From: Streptococcus oralis Uo5
GTDB taxonomy: Bacteria; Bacillota; Bacilli; Lactobacillales; Streptococcaceae
NCBI RefSeq assembly: GCF_000253155.1
Contig: NC_015291.1
Coordinates: 1,025,001-1,089,000 of the forward strand
DNA length: 64,000 nucleotides
Reading direction: 5' to 3'
Positions 26,287 through 38,260 of the stretch are shown here, in pieces. The notes under the pieces were generated by a model, which did not search any database, was not told where the DNA came from, and worked only from the letters and a program-made list of their open reading frames with translations. The number at the start of each line of letters is the position of its first letter. The stretch's first letter is position 1. The position numbers were made by a program, and so were the translations under genes.

Positions 26287-28446
26287 ATGGGATTAAAACA
26301 TCTTGAGGACGTGACCTACTTCCGTCTCAATAACGAAATCAACCGTCCTGTTAATGGACAAATCATGCTTCATAAAGATAAAGAAGCCTTGGATGCCTTC
26401 TTTAAAGAAAATGTAGTACCAAATACCATGGTTTTTGATTCAATCACTGATAAAATCAACTACCTCATTGAACACAACTACATCGAAACTGCATTTCTCA
26501 AGAAGTACCGTCCAGAGTTCTTGGAAGAATTGCATCAATTCATCAAAGACCAAAACTTCCAATTCAAATCATTCATGGCTGCCTATAAGTTTTACAATCA
26601 ATATGCCTTGAAGACTAACGATGGGGAATACTATCTTGAAAGCATGGAAGACCGTGTCTTCTTTAACGCACTTTATTTTGCTGATGGTGATGAAGCTGTT
26701 GCGATTGATATTGCCAATGAAATCATCCATCAACGCTACCAACCTGCTACTCCTTCCTTTTTAAACGCAGGTCGTGCTCGTCGTGGGGAGTTGGTATCTT
26801 GTTTCTTGATTCAAGTAACTGATGACATGAACTCTATCGGACGTTCCATCAACTCTGCTCTTCAACTTTCACGTATCGGTGGTGGTGTGGGAATTTCCCT
26901 CAGCAACCTTCGTGAAGCTGGAGCTCCTATCAAAGGTTATGAAGGAGCAGCTTCTGGTGTCGTTCCAGTTATGAAACTCTTCGAAGACAGTTTCTCCTAC
27001 TCAAACCAACTTGGTCAACGTCAAGGTGCTGGTGTTGTCTACCTCAACGTCTTTCACCCAGATATCATCGCCTTCCTTTCCACTAAGAAAGAAAATGCTG
27101 ATGAAAAAGTTCGTGTGAAGACCCTTTCACTTGGTGTTGTAGTACCCGATAAATTCTACGAATTAGCTCGTAAAAATGAAGAAATGTATCTCTTTAGCCC
27201 TTACTCTGTAGAGCTTGAGTATGGTGTACCGTTCAACTACATCGACATCACTGAAAAATATGATGAATTAGTAGCAAATCCAAATATCCGCAAGACAAAA
27301 ATCAAGGCGCGTGATTTGGAAACGGAAATCTCTAAATTGCAACAAGAATCTGGTTACCCTTATGTCGTCAACATTGATACAGCCAACCGTGCTAATCCAG
27401 TAGATGGAAAGATTATCATGAGTAACTTGTGTTCTGAGATTCTTCAAGTTCAAGAACCAAGCTTGATCAACGATGCTCAAGAATTCCTTCAAATGGGAAC
27501 GGACGTTTCATGTAACCTTGGATCAACAAACGTGGTCAACATGATGACTTCACCTGACTTTGGTCGTTCTATTCGCGCTATGGTTCGTGCCCTTACTTTC
27601 GTTACAGATAGTTCACACATCGTAGCTGTCCCTACTATCGACCACGGAAACAGTTTGGCTCACACCTTTGGTCTTGGTGCTATGGGACTTCACAGTTACC
27701 TTGCCCAACAACTCATCGAATACGGATCTCCTGAGTCAGTTGAATTTACAAGCATCTACTTTATGCTTATGAACTACTGGACCTTAGTGGAGTCAAACAA
27801 TATCGCTCGCGAACGTGGTATTACCTTCCACAACTTTGAAAAATCAGACTATGCTAACGGTAGCTACTTTGACAAGTATGTGACAGGCGAGTTTGTTCCA
27901 AAATCAGACCGTGTTAAAGAACTCTTCAAAGATGTCTTTATTCCAAGTGCTGCTGATTGGGCTGAACTTCGCGAAAAGGTTCAAGCAGATGGACTTTACC
28001 ACCAAAACCGTCTAGCTGTAGCGCCAAATGGTTCTATCAGCTACATCAACGATGTTTCTGCTTCTATCCACCCGATTACACAACGTATCGAAGAACGTCA
28101 AGAGAAGAAAATCGGTAAGATCTACTACCCTGCTGCAGGCTTGTCAACAGATACTATTCCTTACTACACTTCTGCTTATGACATGGATATGCGTAAGGTG
28201 ATTGATGTTTACGCGGCTGCGACTGAGCACGTGGATCAAGGACTTTCACTCACTCTCTTCATGCGTAGTGACATTCCAAAAGGTCTTTACGAATGGAAGA
28301 AAGAAAATAAACAAACCACACGTGACTTGTCTATCCTTCGTAACTATGCCTTTAACAAGGGTATCAAGTCTATTTACTACGTCCGTACCTTTACAGACGA
28401 CGGTGGAGAAGTCGGTGCTAACCAATGTGAAAGCTGTGTGATTTAA
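26287..28446 (+). CDS. nrdE: Ribonucleotide reductase class Ib, alpha subunit
   Basis: NrdE reduces ribonucleoside diphosphates to deoxy forms. The 719-residue protein shows the first active-site Cys in GELVSCFLIQ, the glycine-rich RIGGGVGISLSN, NLCSEILQ with the thiyl-radical Cys, NGSISYIND, and the C-terminal shuttle cysteines CESCVI. No N-terminal ATP cone is evident, as usual for class Ib. AAGGG precedes the ATG. Confidence 0.97.
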   Translation: MGLKHLEDVTYFRLNNEINRPVNGQIMLHKDKEALDAFFKENVVPNTMVFDSITDKINYLIEHNYIETAFLKKYRPEFLEELHQFIKDQNFQFKSFMAAYKFYNQYALKTNDGEYYLESMEDRVFFNALYFADGDEAVAIDIANEIIHQRYQPATPSFLNAGRARRGELVSCFLIQVTDDMNSIGRSINSALQLSRIGGGVGISLSNLREAGAPIKGYEGAASGVVPVMKLFEDSFSYSNQLGQRQGAGVVYLNVFHPDIIAFLSTKKENADEKVRVKTLSLGVVVPDKFYELARKNEEMYLFSPYSVELEYGVPFNYIDITEKYDELVANPNIRKTKIKARDLETEISKLQQESGYPYVVNIDTANRANPVDGKIIMSNLCSEILQVQEPSLINDAQEFLQMGTDVSCNLGSTNVVNMMTSPDFGRSIRAMVRALTFVTDSSHIVAVPTIDHGNSLAHTFGLGAMGLHSYLAQQLIEYGSPESVEFTSIYFMLMNYWTLVESNNIARERGITFHNFEKSDYANGSYFDKYVTGEFVPKSDRVKELFKDVFIPSAADWAELREKVQADGLYHQNRLAVAPNGSISYINDVSASIHPITQRIEERQEKKIGKIYYPAAGLSTDTIPYYTSAYDMDMRKVIDVYAAATEHVDQGLSLTLFMRSDIPKGLYEWKKENKQTTRDLSILRNYAFNKGIKSIYYVRTFTDDGGEVGANQCESCVI

Positions 28447-28538
28447 TTTTTATCTGAGGCAACCACATTTTCTCAGACTACTGATTAAGTTACCCACCAG
28501 ACAAAACTTGATAAGTATCTTAAATACTATGAAAAACT

Positions 28539-28563
28539 AAAAAGTCGGTCTTCCGACTTTTTG
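28539..28563 (+). terminator. Terminator between nrdE and nrdF
   Basis: AAAAAGTCGG / CCGACTTTTT hairpin. It separates nrdE from nrdF, which then has its own -10-like TAAAAT at about 28588, so the two subunits may be partly uncoupled. Confidence 0.8.
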
Positions 28564-28640
28564 TGCGATACTCTTCTCAGACTATGATAAAATAGAGAAG
28601 ATTCTATCATCGCATAATTACATACAGAAAGAGATTTCAA

Positions 28641-29603
28641 ATGGAAACTTACTACAAAGCCATTAACTGGAATGCCATCGAAGATGTCATCGACAAATCA
28701 ACTTGGGAAAAGCTGACGGAGCAATTCTGGCTTGATACGCGTATCCCCTTGTCAAATGACCTTGATGACTGGAGAAAACTATCAAACAAGGAAAAAGACT
28801 TGGTAGGAAAAGTCTTTGGTGGTTTAACGCTTCTTGATACCATGCAATCTGAAACAGGGGTTCAGGCTCTTCGTTCCGACATCCGTACACCGCATGAGGA
28901 AGCTGTTTTTAACAACATCCAATTTATGGAATCTGTCCACGCAAAATCCTATTCTTCTATCTTCTCTACCTTAAACACCAAGGCTGAGATTGAAGAAATC
29001 TTTGAATGGACCAACACCAACCCTTACCTACAAAGAAAAGCAGAAATTATCAATGAGATCTACCTCAATGGTACGCCTCTTGAAAAGAAGGTTGCCAGTG
29101 TCTTCCTTGAAACCTTCCTCTTCTATTCAGGTTTCTTTACACCACTTTACTATCTTGGTAACAACAAACTGGCCAACGTTGCGGAAATCATCAAACTGAT
29201 CATCCGTGATGAATCTGTTCACGGAACTTACATTGGTTACAAATTCCAACTTGGTTTTAATGAATTGCCTGAAGAAGAGCAAGAAAAACTTAAAGAATGG
29301 ATGTACGACCTGCTCTATACTCTCTACGAGAACGAAGAAGGTTATACTGAAAGTCTCTATGACGGTGTTGGTTGGACCGAAGAAGTTAAAACTTTCCTTC
29401 GTTACAATGCCAATAAAGCTCTTATGAACCTAGGACAAGATCCACTCTTCCCTGATTCAGCAGATGATGTCAATCCTATCGTCATGAACGGTATTTCAAC
29501 AGGAACTTCTAACCACGACTTCTTCTCTCAAGTCGGAAATGGTTACCTCCTTGGTGAAGTTGAAGCCATGCAAGACGAGGATTACAACTACGGTTTGAAC
29601 TAA
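28641..29603 (+). CDS. nrdF: Ribonucleotide reductase class Ib, beta subunit
   Basis: NrdF carries the dimetal-tyrosyl radical cofactor. The 320-residue helical protein has metal ligands in LLDTMQSETGV, the EAVFNNIQFMESVHAKSY segment (Glu and His ligands) and RDESVHGTYIG. The C-terminal tail QDEDYNYGLN is the peptide that docks on NrdE. It begins 194 nt after nrdE, beyond a terminator. Confidence 0.97.
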   Translation: METYYKAINWNAIEDVIDKSTWEKLTEQFWLDTRIPLSNDLDDWRKLSNKEKDLVGKVFGGLTLLDTMQSETGVQALRSDIRTPHEEAVFNNIQFMESVHAKSYSSIFSTLNTKAEIEEIFEWTNTNPYLQRKAEIINEIYLNGTPLEKKVASVFLETFLFYSGFFTPLYYLGNNKLANVAEIIKLIIRDESVHGTYIGYKFQLGFNELPEEEQEKLKEWMYDLLYTLYENEEGYTESLYDGVGWTEEVKTFLRYNANKALMNLGQDPLFPDSADDVNPIVMNGISTGTSNHDFFSQVGNGYLLGEVEAMQDEDYNYGLN

Positions 29604-29617
29604 TTTGATCAATCATT

Positions 29618-29662
29618 CAAAATATCATGGTTTGTTTAAAACAACCATGATATTTTGTTTTT
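29618..29662 (+). terminator. nrdF terminator
   Basis: CAAAATATCATGGTT / AACCATGATATTTTG hairpin followed by T-rich sequence. Confidence 0.85.
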
Positions 29663-29673
29663 GTTTTTTCTAT

Positions 29674-29702
29674 TTGATTGATTGAGCGTTTTATGGTAAG
29701 AT
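29674..29702 (+). promoter_or_regulatory. lacR promoter
   Basis: -35 TTGATT (29674-29679), 17 nt, -10 TAAGAT (29697-29702). Confidence 0.6.
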
Positions 29703-29730
29703 AATAATAGTAGAAATCGAGGTGATAAGG

Positions 29731-30498
29731 ATGCTAAAGCAAGAAAAACTAGATAGTATTCTAGAAGCAGTAAACACAAAAGGTACCATTACTGTAAAAG
29801 AGATTATGGAGAGTCTTGATGTGTCAGACATGACAGCTCGTCGCTACTTACAAGAATTGGCAGATAAGGATTTGCTGGTTCGTGTGCATGGTGGTGCTGA
29901 AAAACTTCGTACAGGTTCTCTCTTAAACAACGAACGCTCAAACGTTGAAAAACAAGGCTTGCAGATTGCTGAAAAACAAGAAATTAGCCGTTTTGCGGGT
30001 CATTTGATTGACGAAGGTGAAACCATTTTTATCGGGCCAGGAACAACCTTAGAATGTTTTGCTCGTGAGCTCCCAATTGATAATATTCGTGTTGTAACAA
30101 ACAGTCTTCCTGTCTTTCTCATCCTAAACGAACGAAAACTAACAGATTTGATTTTGATTGGCGGAAATTATCGCTCTATCACTGGTGCTTTTGTAGGAAC
30201 ACTCACCTTGCAGGATTTGACCAACCTTCAGTTTTCTAAAGCTTTTGTAAGTTGTAATGGTATTAAGGATAAGGCAATTGCTACTTTCAGTGAAGAAGAG
30301 GGCGAGGTACAACGAATCGCCTTGAACAATGCCAATAAAAAATACTTACTGGCAGACCACAGTAAGTTTAATAAGTTTGATTTTTACAATTTCTACAATA
30401 TCTCAGAAATTGATACCATCGTTTCAGATTCCAAACTGAGTCAGGAGACATTTGAAGACCTGTCGAAACAAACAACCATTCTTTTATCAAAACCATAA
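29731..30498 (+). CDS. lacR: Lactose/tagatose repressor LacR (DeoR family)
   Basis: LacR represses the tagatose-6-phosphate and lactose PTS genes until tagatose-6-phosphate accumulates. The 255-residue protein has the DeoR-type winged HTH at residues 5-57 (ITVKEIMESLDVSDMTARRY, then LLVRVHGGA) and the sugar-phosphate sensor domain with GPGTTLECFA. GAGG lies 8 nt before ATG 29731; an upstream GTG in frame is less likely. It converges on the lac genes, whose lacA promoter carries matching palindromes. Confidence 0.9.
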   Translation: MLKQEKLDSILEAVNTKGTITVKEIMESLDVSDMTARRYLQELADKDLLVRVHGGAEKLRTGSLLNNERSNVEKQGLQIAEKQEISRFAGHLIDEGETIFIGPGTTLECFARELPIDNIRVVTNSLPVFLILNERKLTDLILIGGNYRSITGAFVGTLTLQDLTNLQFSKAFVSCNGIKDKAIATFSEEEGEVQRIALNNANKKYLLADHSKFNKFDFYNFYNISEIDTIVSDSKLSQETFEDLSKQTTILLSKP

Positions 30499-30531
30499 AA
30501 ATTCCCCTGCCTTTTGGCGGGGAATTTTTGT
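30497..30531. terminator. Bidirectional terminator, lacR/lacG
   Basis: AAAAATTCCCCTGCC / GGCGGGGAATTTTT hairpin with A and T flanks, serving both convergent genes. Confidence 0.9.
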
Positions 30532-30537
30532 TGAATT

Positions 30538-31956
<1,419 letters not shown>

Positions 31957-32028
31957 TCAAGAAATAGAAATGAGATGGAGATAGAGTTGGGAGGAATTCC
32001 GCCATCTCACTTCTTTGCTATTTACCTT

Positions 32029-33723
32029 TTATTCTTCAAACTGCGCTTGAACAAAGGCAAGAGCACCTTTTCCATCGCGAGTCAATTTAATGTATTGCCC
32101 ACCTTCTGTCTTGGCAAGTTTGATACCAAGTTTGTCGGTTTCGGCCTTCATGTCTTCAAAGTTTGAAGCAACTTGAGGAGCAAGGATAACCAGATCAAAC
32201 TCAGGCAACATTTCACGGTGAGCACCATAGCCACCAGCTGCTGCTTTAACAGGAACCTTGTACTCCGCAGCTGCTTTGTTTAGAGCATTTGCAAGGAGAC
32301 CACTTGTTCCTCCACCTGCACAGAGAACCAAGACATTGGTTTCTTCAGTAATTGTGTTTTGCGTTGCTTCTACACCAGCTTTTTCAAGAATAGCATCTGC
32401 TTTGGCAGTATTGAAGTTTGCAGCTACTTTTTCTTTTAATTCATCATTGGCTTTACCAGAACGTTCTTCTTCAAGGATTTGTTCATCATAAACCTTGAGG
32501 AATGGATAGTAAATGGCTACGTCAACAAGGATTAACAAAGCAGCAAGTACAAATGACAAGAATTGGAAGTTTGTACCGAGAACAATACCGAGCGGACCTG
32601 GTGTTGTCCAAGGAAGGTTGGCAGTAAATGAGTTCATGCCAAGCGTTTCAATGAAGAATTTAAAGATCCAGACGTTTGCGATTGGCGCAAAGATGAATGG
32701 AATAAAGAAGATTGGGTTCAAGACAAGTGGTGCACCAAACAAGATTGGTTCATTTACACCAAAGAAGGTTGGAACTACTGACGCTCGTCCGATTGCACGA
32801 TTTCGTTTTGATTTTGTTAACCACATGAACATGAATGGAACAACCAGTGTCGCACCAGTACCACCCATGGTAACGATAAACATTTGTGTACCAGAAGTAA
32901 GAATCTTGTCAGCGTGCATACCTTGTTGGAGAAGGTTCAAGTTTACTTCGGCATTTGCATAGGTAATAGCTGCGATTGCTGGCTCGACGATTGAAGGACC
33001 GTGGATACCAACAAACCAGAAGAAGGCAAAGGCACCAAAGATAATGGTAATACCAAGATAGCCATCAGCTGCAGAGAATAATGGTGCAAAGAATTTACCG
33101 ATTGATTCTGCTACGCTTGCTCCAACAAAATGACGAGCTAGTAAATCAAGGGCGTAAAGAGAAACAACAGATAGAGTGAATGGAATCACATCTTTAAAGA
33201 CTTGTGAGATATTGGGTGGAACTTCGTCAGGCATTCGAATAGTGACGTTGTTCTTAACACAAACCTTATAGATTGCTACGGTTACAAAGGCAGCAAGAAA
33301 GGCTGAAAGCAAACCTTTTGTCCCAAGGAAACCTGTCGCAAAACCACCTTCAATCGGGTCAGCTGCTAACATCAACAAACCAACAATCGCTGCCAACAAT
33401 GTTGACATATAGTTGATTTGATTGGTTTTCTCCATGCTACGGTTTACTGAGTCGGTCAATGACTTAGCTGTTGTACCAGCTACCAAGAGAGCTAGAATCC
33501 CCATTGAATAGCTATAAGGTTTCATGAGGAGATTAACAACATCATCAGACCATTTAAAGCCCCATGAGTTAGGAACAAAGGCAATCAAGATAAAGATACT
33601 TGAGAAGAGAATAACAGGCATACCTGCAATGAAACCATCACGAATAGCACGAAGATAGATATTACGAGATAATTTCTCAAAGAAAGGTTTTCCTTTCTCG
33701 ATAAATGCGATTAATTTATTCAT
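32029..33723 (-). CDS. lacE: Lactose-specific PTS EIICB
   Basis: LacE imports and phosphorylates lactose. Residues 1 to about 430 form the membrane IIC domain; the cytoplasmic IIB domain near the C-terminus has the phospho-Cys in [13 protein letters not shown]. Length (564 residues) is normal for the lactose family. The ATG overlaps the lacF stop by one base (TAATG), implying translational coupling so that IIA and IICB are made together. Confidence 0.96.
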   Translation of the reverse strand: MNKLIAFIEKGKPFFEKLSRNIYLRAIRDGFIAGMPVILFSSIFILIAFVPNSWGFKWSDDVVNLLMKPYSYSMGILALLVAGTTAKSLTDSVNRSMEKTNQINYMSTLLAAIVGLLMLAADPIEGGFATGFLGTKGLLSAFLAAFVTVAIYKVCVKNNVTIRMPDEVPPNISQVFKDVIPFTLSVVSLYALDLLARHFVGASVAESIGKFFAPLFSAADGYLGITIIFGAFAFFWFVGIHGPSIVEPAIAAITYANAEVNLNLLQQGMHADKILTSGTQMFIVTMGGTGATLVVPFMFMWLTKSKRNRAIGRASVVPTFFGVNEPILFGAPLVLNPIFFIPFIFAPIANVWIFKFFIETLGMNSFTANLPWTTPGPLGIVLGTNFQFLSFVLAALLILVDVAIYYPFLKVYDEQILEEERSGKANDELKEKVAANFNTAKADAILEKAGVEATQNTITEETNVLVLCAGGGTSGLLANALNKAAAEYKVPVKAAAGGYGAHREMLPEFDLVILAPQVASNFEDMKAETDKLGIKLAKTEGGQYIKLTRDGKGALAFVQAQFEE

Positions 33724-34040
33724 TACTTAACTCCTCTCTTATAGAGTTCGATTAAATGGTGCATCAAATCTTTGAGCAAGATGGTTGTCATCAAGTGATC
33801 CTGACCATGCATCATGGTTACACTATAGGCCAAATCCTCACCAGCGGCTTCCTTGGTCAATAGACTTGTTTGCGCGTGATGAGCCTCGGCGATACAGCCA
33901 CCAGCTTCCTCAACTAAACTATCCGCTTTCGCAAAATCGCCAGCTTCAGCAGCCTTTAAAGCTTCCAATAGTTTTGATCGAGCATCGCCAGCATAGGCAA
34001 CAATTTCAAAACCTAACAATGTTACTTCTTCTCTATTCAT
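33723..34040 (-). CDS. lacF: Lactose-specific PTS EIIA
   Basis: LacF accepts phosphate from HPr on a histidine (in [14 protein letters not shown]) and passes it to LacE. The 105-residue all-helical protein is full length, and [17 protein letters not shown] N-terminal residues match the family. GGAGAATTC precedes the ATG. It sits 35 nt after lacT. Confidence 0.96.
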   Translation of the reverse strand: MNREEVTLLGFEIVAYAGDARSKLLEALKAAEAGDFAKADSLVEEAGGCIAEAHHAQTSLLTKEAAGEDLAYSVTMMHGQDHLMTTILLKDLMHHLIELYKRGVK

Positions 34041-34075
34041 GATAGAATTCTCCTTATGTATTTTTAATTAAATTT

Positions 34076-34912
34076 TTATGACAATAAACGTTGGATATGT
34101 AGAACTAGATAAACTCGTTCACTTTTATACAAATCAAGACCCGTATGTTGCGTAATCACATCATAGATCTTAGAACCAATCTCGAACGCTTTTGGATAGG
34201 ATTGTTTAATATGATCTTCCATATCCAGAAGTGATTGGTTATCATCTCTAGATCTGTCTAAATAATCCAAGAAATAATTCAAATGAATCATAAAACGATC
34301 ATAGAAATGATTATTCTCTTTGGTTCGTTGAATTGCATAACTCTTTAGTACTTCTTCGACATTCCTGAGAATTTCTTTCCTCTTATCAATCGACTCCACA
34401 AGTTCCACTTCATTTTCACCTTCGGCATTAATGAAATGATAACCAATCCGAATAATTTCATCCTCCGGGAAATGATCTGTCAACTTCTGACGATAGATTT
34501 CAAAAGCTTCCTTTGCGATTTGAAAAGCGACAGGATACTTATTGGAAATATCTGGCAGATTACTATCCTTGTACCGTCCTTGTGTTAGAGCTTGGTAAGA
34601 ACAGTAAATATGATCTGTCAAGGTTACGTAGAGATACTCTTGAATCGGATAATGATATTTCTTAGAAAGCTTATCAATAATCTCATAAGTCACTGTGATA
34701 AAATCCAGCGGAACATCTTTGAGCAGAGCCATAAAATTTTCTCTGGACTCTTCTGTCTTCATCCGAAAGATTTTCTCAACCTGATTTTCAGCAATTAAGT
34801 CCCCCTTCTTCTTTCCGAATGCAATCCCCTTACCAATTACAATCACCTCTTCTCCTTTGTCATTTCTGACAAGTGAAACATTGTGATTCATTGGATTTAG
34901 AATTCGATACAT
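34076..34912 (-). CDS. lacT: BglG-family antiterminator LacT
   Basis: LacT binds a ribonucleic antiterminator (RAT) in the leader and prevents premature termination. The 278-residue protein has the N-terminal CAT RNA-binding domain (residues 1-56: YRILNPMNHNVSLV, GKGIAFGKKKGD) and two PRD domains with regulatory histidines (YHYPIQEYLYVTLTDHI, GYHFINAEGE, LVLHIQRL). A RAT overlapping a terminator lies immediately upstream, so it controls its own operon lacTFEG. Confidence 0.94.
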   Translation of the reverse strand: MYRILNPMNHNVSLVRNDKGEEVIVIGKGIAFGKKKGDLIAENQVEKIFRMKTEESRENFMALLKDVPLDFITVTYEIIDKLSKKYHYPIQEYLYVTLTDHIYCSYQALTQGRYKDSNLPDISNKYPVAFQIAKEAFEIYRQKLTDHFPEDEIIRIGYHFINAEGENEVELVESIDKRKEILRNVEEVLKSYAIQRTKENNHFYDRFMIHLNYFLDYLDRSRDDNQSLLDMEDHIKQSYPKAFEIGSKIYDVITQHTGLDLYKSERVYLVLHIQRLLS

Positions 34913-34949
34913 GTCAACCTCCTTTTATATCTTAAAGGTATATGAGTAT

Positions 34950-35005
34950 AAAAAATGACCACAAATGAACTAGAAAATCTTTTGATTTCTAATCCACCTG
35001 TGATC
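34950..35005 (-). terminator. LacT-controlled leader terminator
   Basis: On the minus strand GATCACAGGTGGATTAGAAA pairs with TTTTCTAGTTCATTTGTGGTC, followed by ATTTTTT. Its left arm overlaps the RAT, so both folds cannot form together. Confidence 0.88.
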
Positions 35006-35034
35006 ATGCCTAATATTACTTAGTAACACTCACC
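35000..35034 (-). promoter_or_regulatory. RAT antiterminator element for LacT
   Basis: The leader contains GGTGAGTGTTACTAAG then TAATATTAGGCATGATCAC, matching the BglG-family RAT pattern (G-GTTACT ... GGCATGA). It overlaps the start of the terminator stem. Confidence 0.88.
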
Positions 35035-35054
35035 TTGTATTAACTTGTGATTTA

Positions 35055-35091
35055 AGTATAGCACAAGTAAGTTTTTTTGTAAACCTTTACA
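35055..35091 (-). promoter_or_regulatory. lacTFEG promoter with overlapping cre site
   Basis: -35 TTTACA (35078-35083), 17 nt, -10 TATACT (35055-35060). A cre-like palindrome, TGTAAAGGTTTACA on the minus strand (35078-35091), includes the -35, one mismatch from TGWAANCGNTNWCA. An inverted repeat ACTTGTG / CACAAGT (35043-35068) brackets the -10. Confidence 0.8.
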
Positions 35092-35145
35092 TTCAACTTT
35101 TTTTAATTTTTTTTAGATCAATGTTCCTAAGATTAGGGGGAAAAC

Positions 35146-36126
35146 TTATACACGTTCAGTCCATGAAGTCGCTGTTGTTTGAAGAACCTTGTTGAGTTCG
35201 TCAATGTTCTCAAATCCAGTTGTACGCAACCACTCACGAGCTGCTGCTTCACCGTCTTTGATGTAGGCTTCAACTGATCCAGCCCAGGTTGCACGGCCAC
35301 AAAGAACGCCGTTGAAGTTTGCGCCTGATTCGTGGGCAAAGACAAGTGTTTCTTGGAAGAGTTTGGCTGATACACCTGCACTCAAGTAGATATATGGCAA
35401 GTTAGTCGCTTCATCTTGTGCTTTGAAGAAAGCTGCTGCTTCTTCGCGTGTATGCACGATTTTACCATCACCAAAGCCTTCAACGTATTTAACATTGACT
35501 GGAACTTCTACTTTCAAGACATCGATGTTAAAGCGTGGGTCTGAGAAGACCTTCATAGCACCAATAACCTTGTGTGGTTTCACTTTGGCGTATTCTGCAG
35601 AACCTGCGTCCGCAATCTTTTCATCGTAAGCCAAGATTTCAAGGAAGAATGGAATGTCTTCCGCCACACACTCAGAACCGATGCGTTCGATGTAAGCTTG
35701 TTTTTGTTGGTTGAGTTCGTCAGAGCTATCTACGTCATAGTAAAGCAAGAACTTGACAGCATCAGCGCCTTGTTCTTTGATGCGTTTTGCAGACCAAACA
35801 TCCAAGCAGTCTGGCAAGCGTTTGGTGCTAGTTGTGTCGTATCCAGTTTTCTCATAAGCAAGGAGAAGGCCGGCGTTGGCATCAAGCGCTTTTGTAGCTG
35901 GAAGTCCATACTCAGGGTCAAGGAGCATAGATGATGCGTATTTTGTTAATTCATCTGCTACCAATACTTTGAGTTCTTCCATTTGAGCCACTGTTGGCTC
36001 TTCTGTTTGGTATTGAGCCATGAGGCGTTTCAAAGCACCACGTTGGTCAAAGGCAAGAGCTGAGATAATGCCATTTTCGTCTGAAAGTTTTTGCAAGCAA
36101 GCGCGTTTATTTTCTGTTAAAACCAT
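35146..36126 (-). CDS. lacD: Tagatose-1,6-bisphosphate aldolase
   Basis: LacD cleaves tagatose 1,6-bisphosphate to dihydroxyacetone phosphate and glyceraldehyde 3-phosphate, completing the galactose-6-phosphate route. The 326-residue class I aldolase has the [16 protein letters not shown]-terminal signature, the Schiff-base Lys probably in [12 protein letters not shown], and [16 protein letters not shown] precedes the ATG, and only one base separates it from lacC, so the pair is likely translationally coupled. Confidence 0.96.
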   Translation of the reverse strand: MVLTENKRACLQKLSDENGIISALAFDQRGALKRLMAQYQTEEPTVAQMEELKVLVADELTKYASSMLLDPEYGLPATKALDANAGLLLAYEKTGYDTTSTKRLPDCLDVWSAKRIKEQGADAVKFLLYYDVDSSDELNQQKQAYIERIGSECVAEDIPFFLEILAYDEKIADAGSAEYAKVKPHKVIGAMKVFSDPRFNIDVLKVEVPVNVKYVEGFGDGKIVHTREEAAAFFKAQDEATNLPYIYLSAGVSAKLFQETLVFAHESGANFNGVLCGRATWAGSVEAYIKDGEAAAREWLRTTGFENIDELNKVLQTTATSWTERV

Positions 36127-36127
36127 T

Positions 36128-37057
36128 TTATACCTCTTTTACGATTAGTTGGTCGTATAGACCTTGATAGTTGGCCATATTGACATGACCTGTCATTTTT
36201 TCTTGAGCATTGAGCATACCAAGAACATTTGCCTTGATGAGGAGTTCTGCATCCGATTCTTTATGAAGAAGTCCTGACGAAATCCCTGCCACAGTAGAAT
36301 CTCCAGATCCGACAGGATTAACTACCTGAATTCTTGGAATATCTACCTTGTAGAAAGTATCACCATGTTTTGCAAAAGCACCATTTGCACCAAGTGAAAC
36401 GATAATCCACTCAATCCCTGCAAATAAAGGCTCTTGAAGAACTTCTTTTAATTCATCTAAATCCTCAGAAACTTCCCTGCCTAGAAGCTGAGACAATTCT
36501 TCGTTATTTGGTTTGATTACTGTTGGTTTATGTGGTGATTCAAGAACCGCCTGAAGGGCAGCACCTGAGCAGTCTAGAACAACTGGTTTTCCTGCGAGAT
36601 TAGCAAGTTCTACTAAGCTTGCATAGTAGTCAACTGGAAGCCCAGCTGGAAGACTACCAGAGATGGCTACTACTTCCACAGTGTCAAGAAGATTTTCGAA
36701 ATGAGCCAAGAAATCTTGCCCTTCTTGTTCCAGAACTTCGGGACCTTTTTCAAGGATTTCTGTTTGGTTTTCACCGTGTAGAATAGCGATACAGTTACGA
36801 GTCTCTCCTTGAATGGAGAAGAAACGTTTCGTTACTTTATCATCGATATGCTCTACTAAAAACTCACCAAGTTTACCACCGACCAAACCAGTAGCTGCAA
36901 CAGAATCACCAAATTCTGAAAGAACTCGTGTAACATTGAGCCCTTTACCACCAGCTGTCTTGGTCACGTCCACCACACGGTTGACAGTGTCAATTTTCAA
37001 TTCATCCAAAGGATAAGAAATATCAATGGATGGATTCATTGTGACTGTTAAAATCAT
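36128..37057 (-). CDS. lacC: Tagatose-6-phosphate kinase
   Basis: LacC phosphorylates tagatose 6-phosphate with ATP. The 309-residue PfkB-family kinase has the N-terminal [13 protein letters not shown] sugar site and the C-terminal [14 protein letters not shown] anion-hole motif with the catalytic Asp. It lies 10 nt after lacB. Confidence 0.96.
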   Translation of the reverse strand: MILTVTMNPSIDISYPLDELKIDTVNRVVDVTKTAGGKGLNVTRVLSEFGDSVAATGLVGGKLGEFLVEHIDDKVTKRFFSIQGETRNCIAILHGENQTEILEKGPEVLEQEGQDFLAHFENLLDTVEVVAISGSLPAGLPVDYYASLVELANLAGKPVVLDCSGAALQAVLESPHKPTVIKPNNEELSQLLGREVSEDLDELKEVLQEPLFAGIEWIIVSLGANGAFAKHGDTFYKVDIPRIQVVNPVGSGDSTVAGISSGLLHKESDAELLIKANVLGMLNAQEKMTGHVNMANYQGLYDQLIVKEV

Positions 37058-37067
37058 GCGTCACCTC

Positions 37068-37583
37068 TTAGTCGTGGTATTCACCGCGATCCCATTTTTC
37101 AAGGAATTCTGTAAAGAAGTTTGCATCTGCTTGATGAGCATTGTGAGTTTCAACGTGCTCAATTTTCGCAATCAATTTTTTGTTTTCTTCTGATGGTTTG
37201 TATTCAGCATTGATGAAAGCTTCAATGATATCACACATGAGCAATTCACCAGTGATTTTACCACCAAAACCAATAACGTTGGCGTTCAATTGTTCTTTTG
37301 CATAAAGAGCTGTTGTCATATCACGAACCAAGGCAGAACGAACTCCTGGAACTTTATTTACAGCGTTGTTGATACCAACACCAGTACCACAGATACATAC
37401 CCCAAGATCAGCTTGACCGCTTGTAACGGCTTCACCAACTTTTTTACCAAAGATTGGGTAGTGAGTACGTGTGTGGTCATAGGTACCAAAGTCGATGACT
37501 TCATATCCTTTTGATTTCAAAAATTCTGAAACCGCCATTTTTTCATCTGTTACGATGTGGTCACATCCAATTGCAATTCTCAT
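37068..37583 (-). CDS. lacB: Galactose-6-phosphate isomerase, LacB subunit
   Basis: LacA and LacB form the heteromeric isomerase converting galactose 6-phosphate to tagatose 6-phosphate. The 171-residue LacB has the RpiB/LacAB fold: [13 protein letters not shown] at the start, the catalytic Cys in [15 protein letters not shown], and a long C-terminal tail. It follows lacA by 30 nt with a good ribosome-binding site. Confidence 0.96.
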   Translation of the reverse strand: MRIAIGCDHIVTDEKMAVSEFLKSKGYEVIDFGTYDHTRTHYPIFGKKVGEAVTSGQADLGVCICGTGVGINNAVNKVPGVRSALVRDMTTALYAKEQLNANVIGFGGKITGELLMCDIIEAFINAEYKPSEENKKLIAKIEHVETHNAHQADANFFTEFLEKWDRGEYHD

Positions 37584-37613
37584 TTTTAACTTACCTTTCT
37601 TACTGTAATCTAA

Positions 37614-38039
37614 TTAGCACATTTTGTTCAACATATCAACACGAATTTGGTGACGACCACCATCGTATTTACCATTAACAAAACCTTTAGCAATGTTTTT
37701 GGCCAATTCGTCACCAACAAGTTGTGCACCCATAGTGATCATACGTGAGTTGTTGTGTCCACGAGTCATATAAGCTGAACGTTCGTCAGATACTTCTGCG
37801 GCAACCATTCCTTTGATTTTAGTTGCGACCATGAATGGACCAGCCCCATAAGCATCAATCACGATACCAAGGTTTTGTTCTTCTTTGTTTACTTCTGCAG
37901 CAACAGCAAGAGTCACATCAACAAAGTCTTGACCTTCAGCTGTAACATCCACAACGTGGAAGTTTTCTTTTTCCAAGAAGTCTTTCACAACTTCTTTCAA
38001 TCTCAAACCTGCAGCATCTGCACCGATAACAATAGACAT
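37614..38039 (-). CDS. lacA: Galactose-6-phosphate isomerase, LacA subunit
   Basis: This is the partner subunit of LacB, 141 residues, RpiB/LacAB family: [15 protein letters not shown] at the start and [16 protein letters not shown] where LacB has its Cys motif. The Cys is replaced by Tyr-Gly-Ala, as usual for LacA. It is first gene of the tagatose operon lacABCD, preceded by AAGGAG and a leader of about 220 nt. Confidence 0.96.
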   Translation of the reverse strand: MSIVIGADAAGLRLKEVVKDFLEKENFHVVDVTAEGQDFVDVTLAVAAEVNKEEQNLGIVIDAYGAGPFMVATKIKGMVAAEVSDERSAYMTRGHNNSRMITMGAQLVGDELAKNIAKGFVNGKYDGGRHQIRVDMLNKMC

Positions 38040-38260
38040 ATTGTATACTCCTTTTTATTTTTCTAGGCTAGTAAAGACTTTTATAGTTAGCAGTTTACCT
38101 ACAAAAGACTTTCTAGCAGTTTAGTGACAAATTTGATTGAATGAGATGAATATCACCTTATCCAAGTCCAGGAAATCAAGTTCCTAGAAAGAAACTTTCT
38201 CTGCGATAGAGAATATAACAAGTGATTATTTGTTTGTTACAAACATCATTTGTTGTTTAC
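38040..38260 (-). other. Long lacA leader with small hairpins and an imperfect repeat
   Basis: The leader between operators and lacA contains short inverted repeats (AGAAAGTTTCT, AGGAA...TTCCT) and a direct repeat: AAACTGCTAGAAAGTCTTT and AAACTGCTA...AAAGTCTTT. No ORF or known riboswitch is recognised. Confidence 0.5.
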
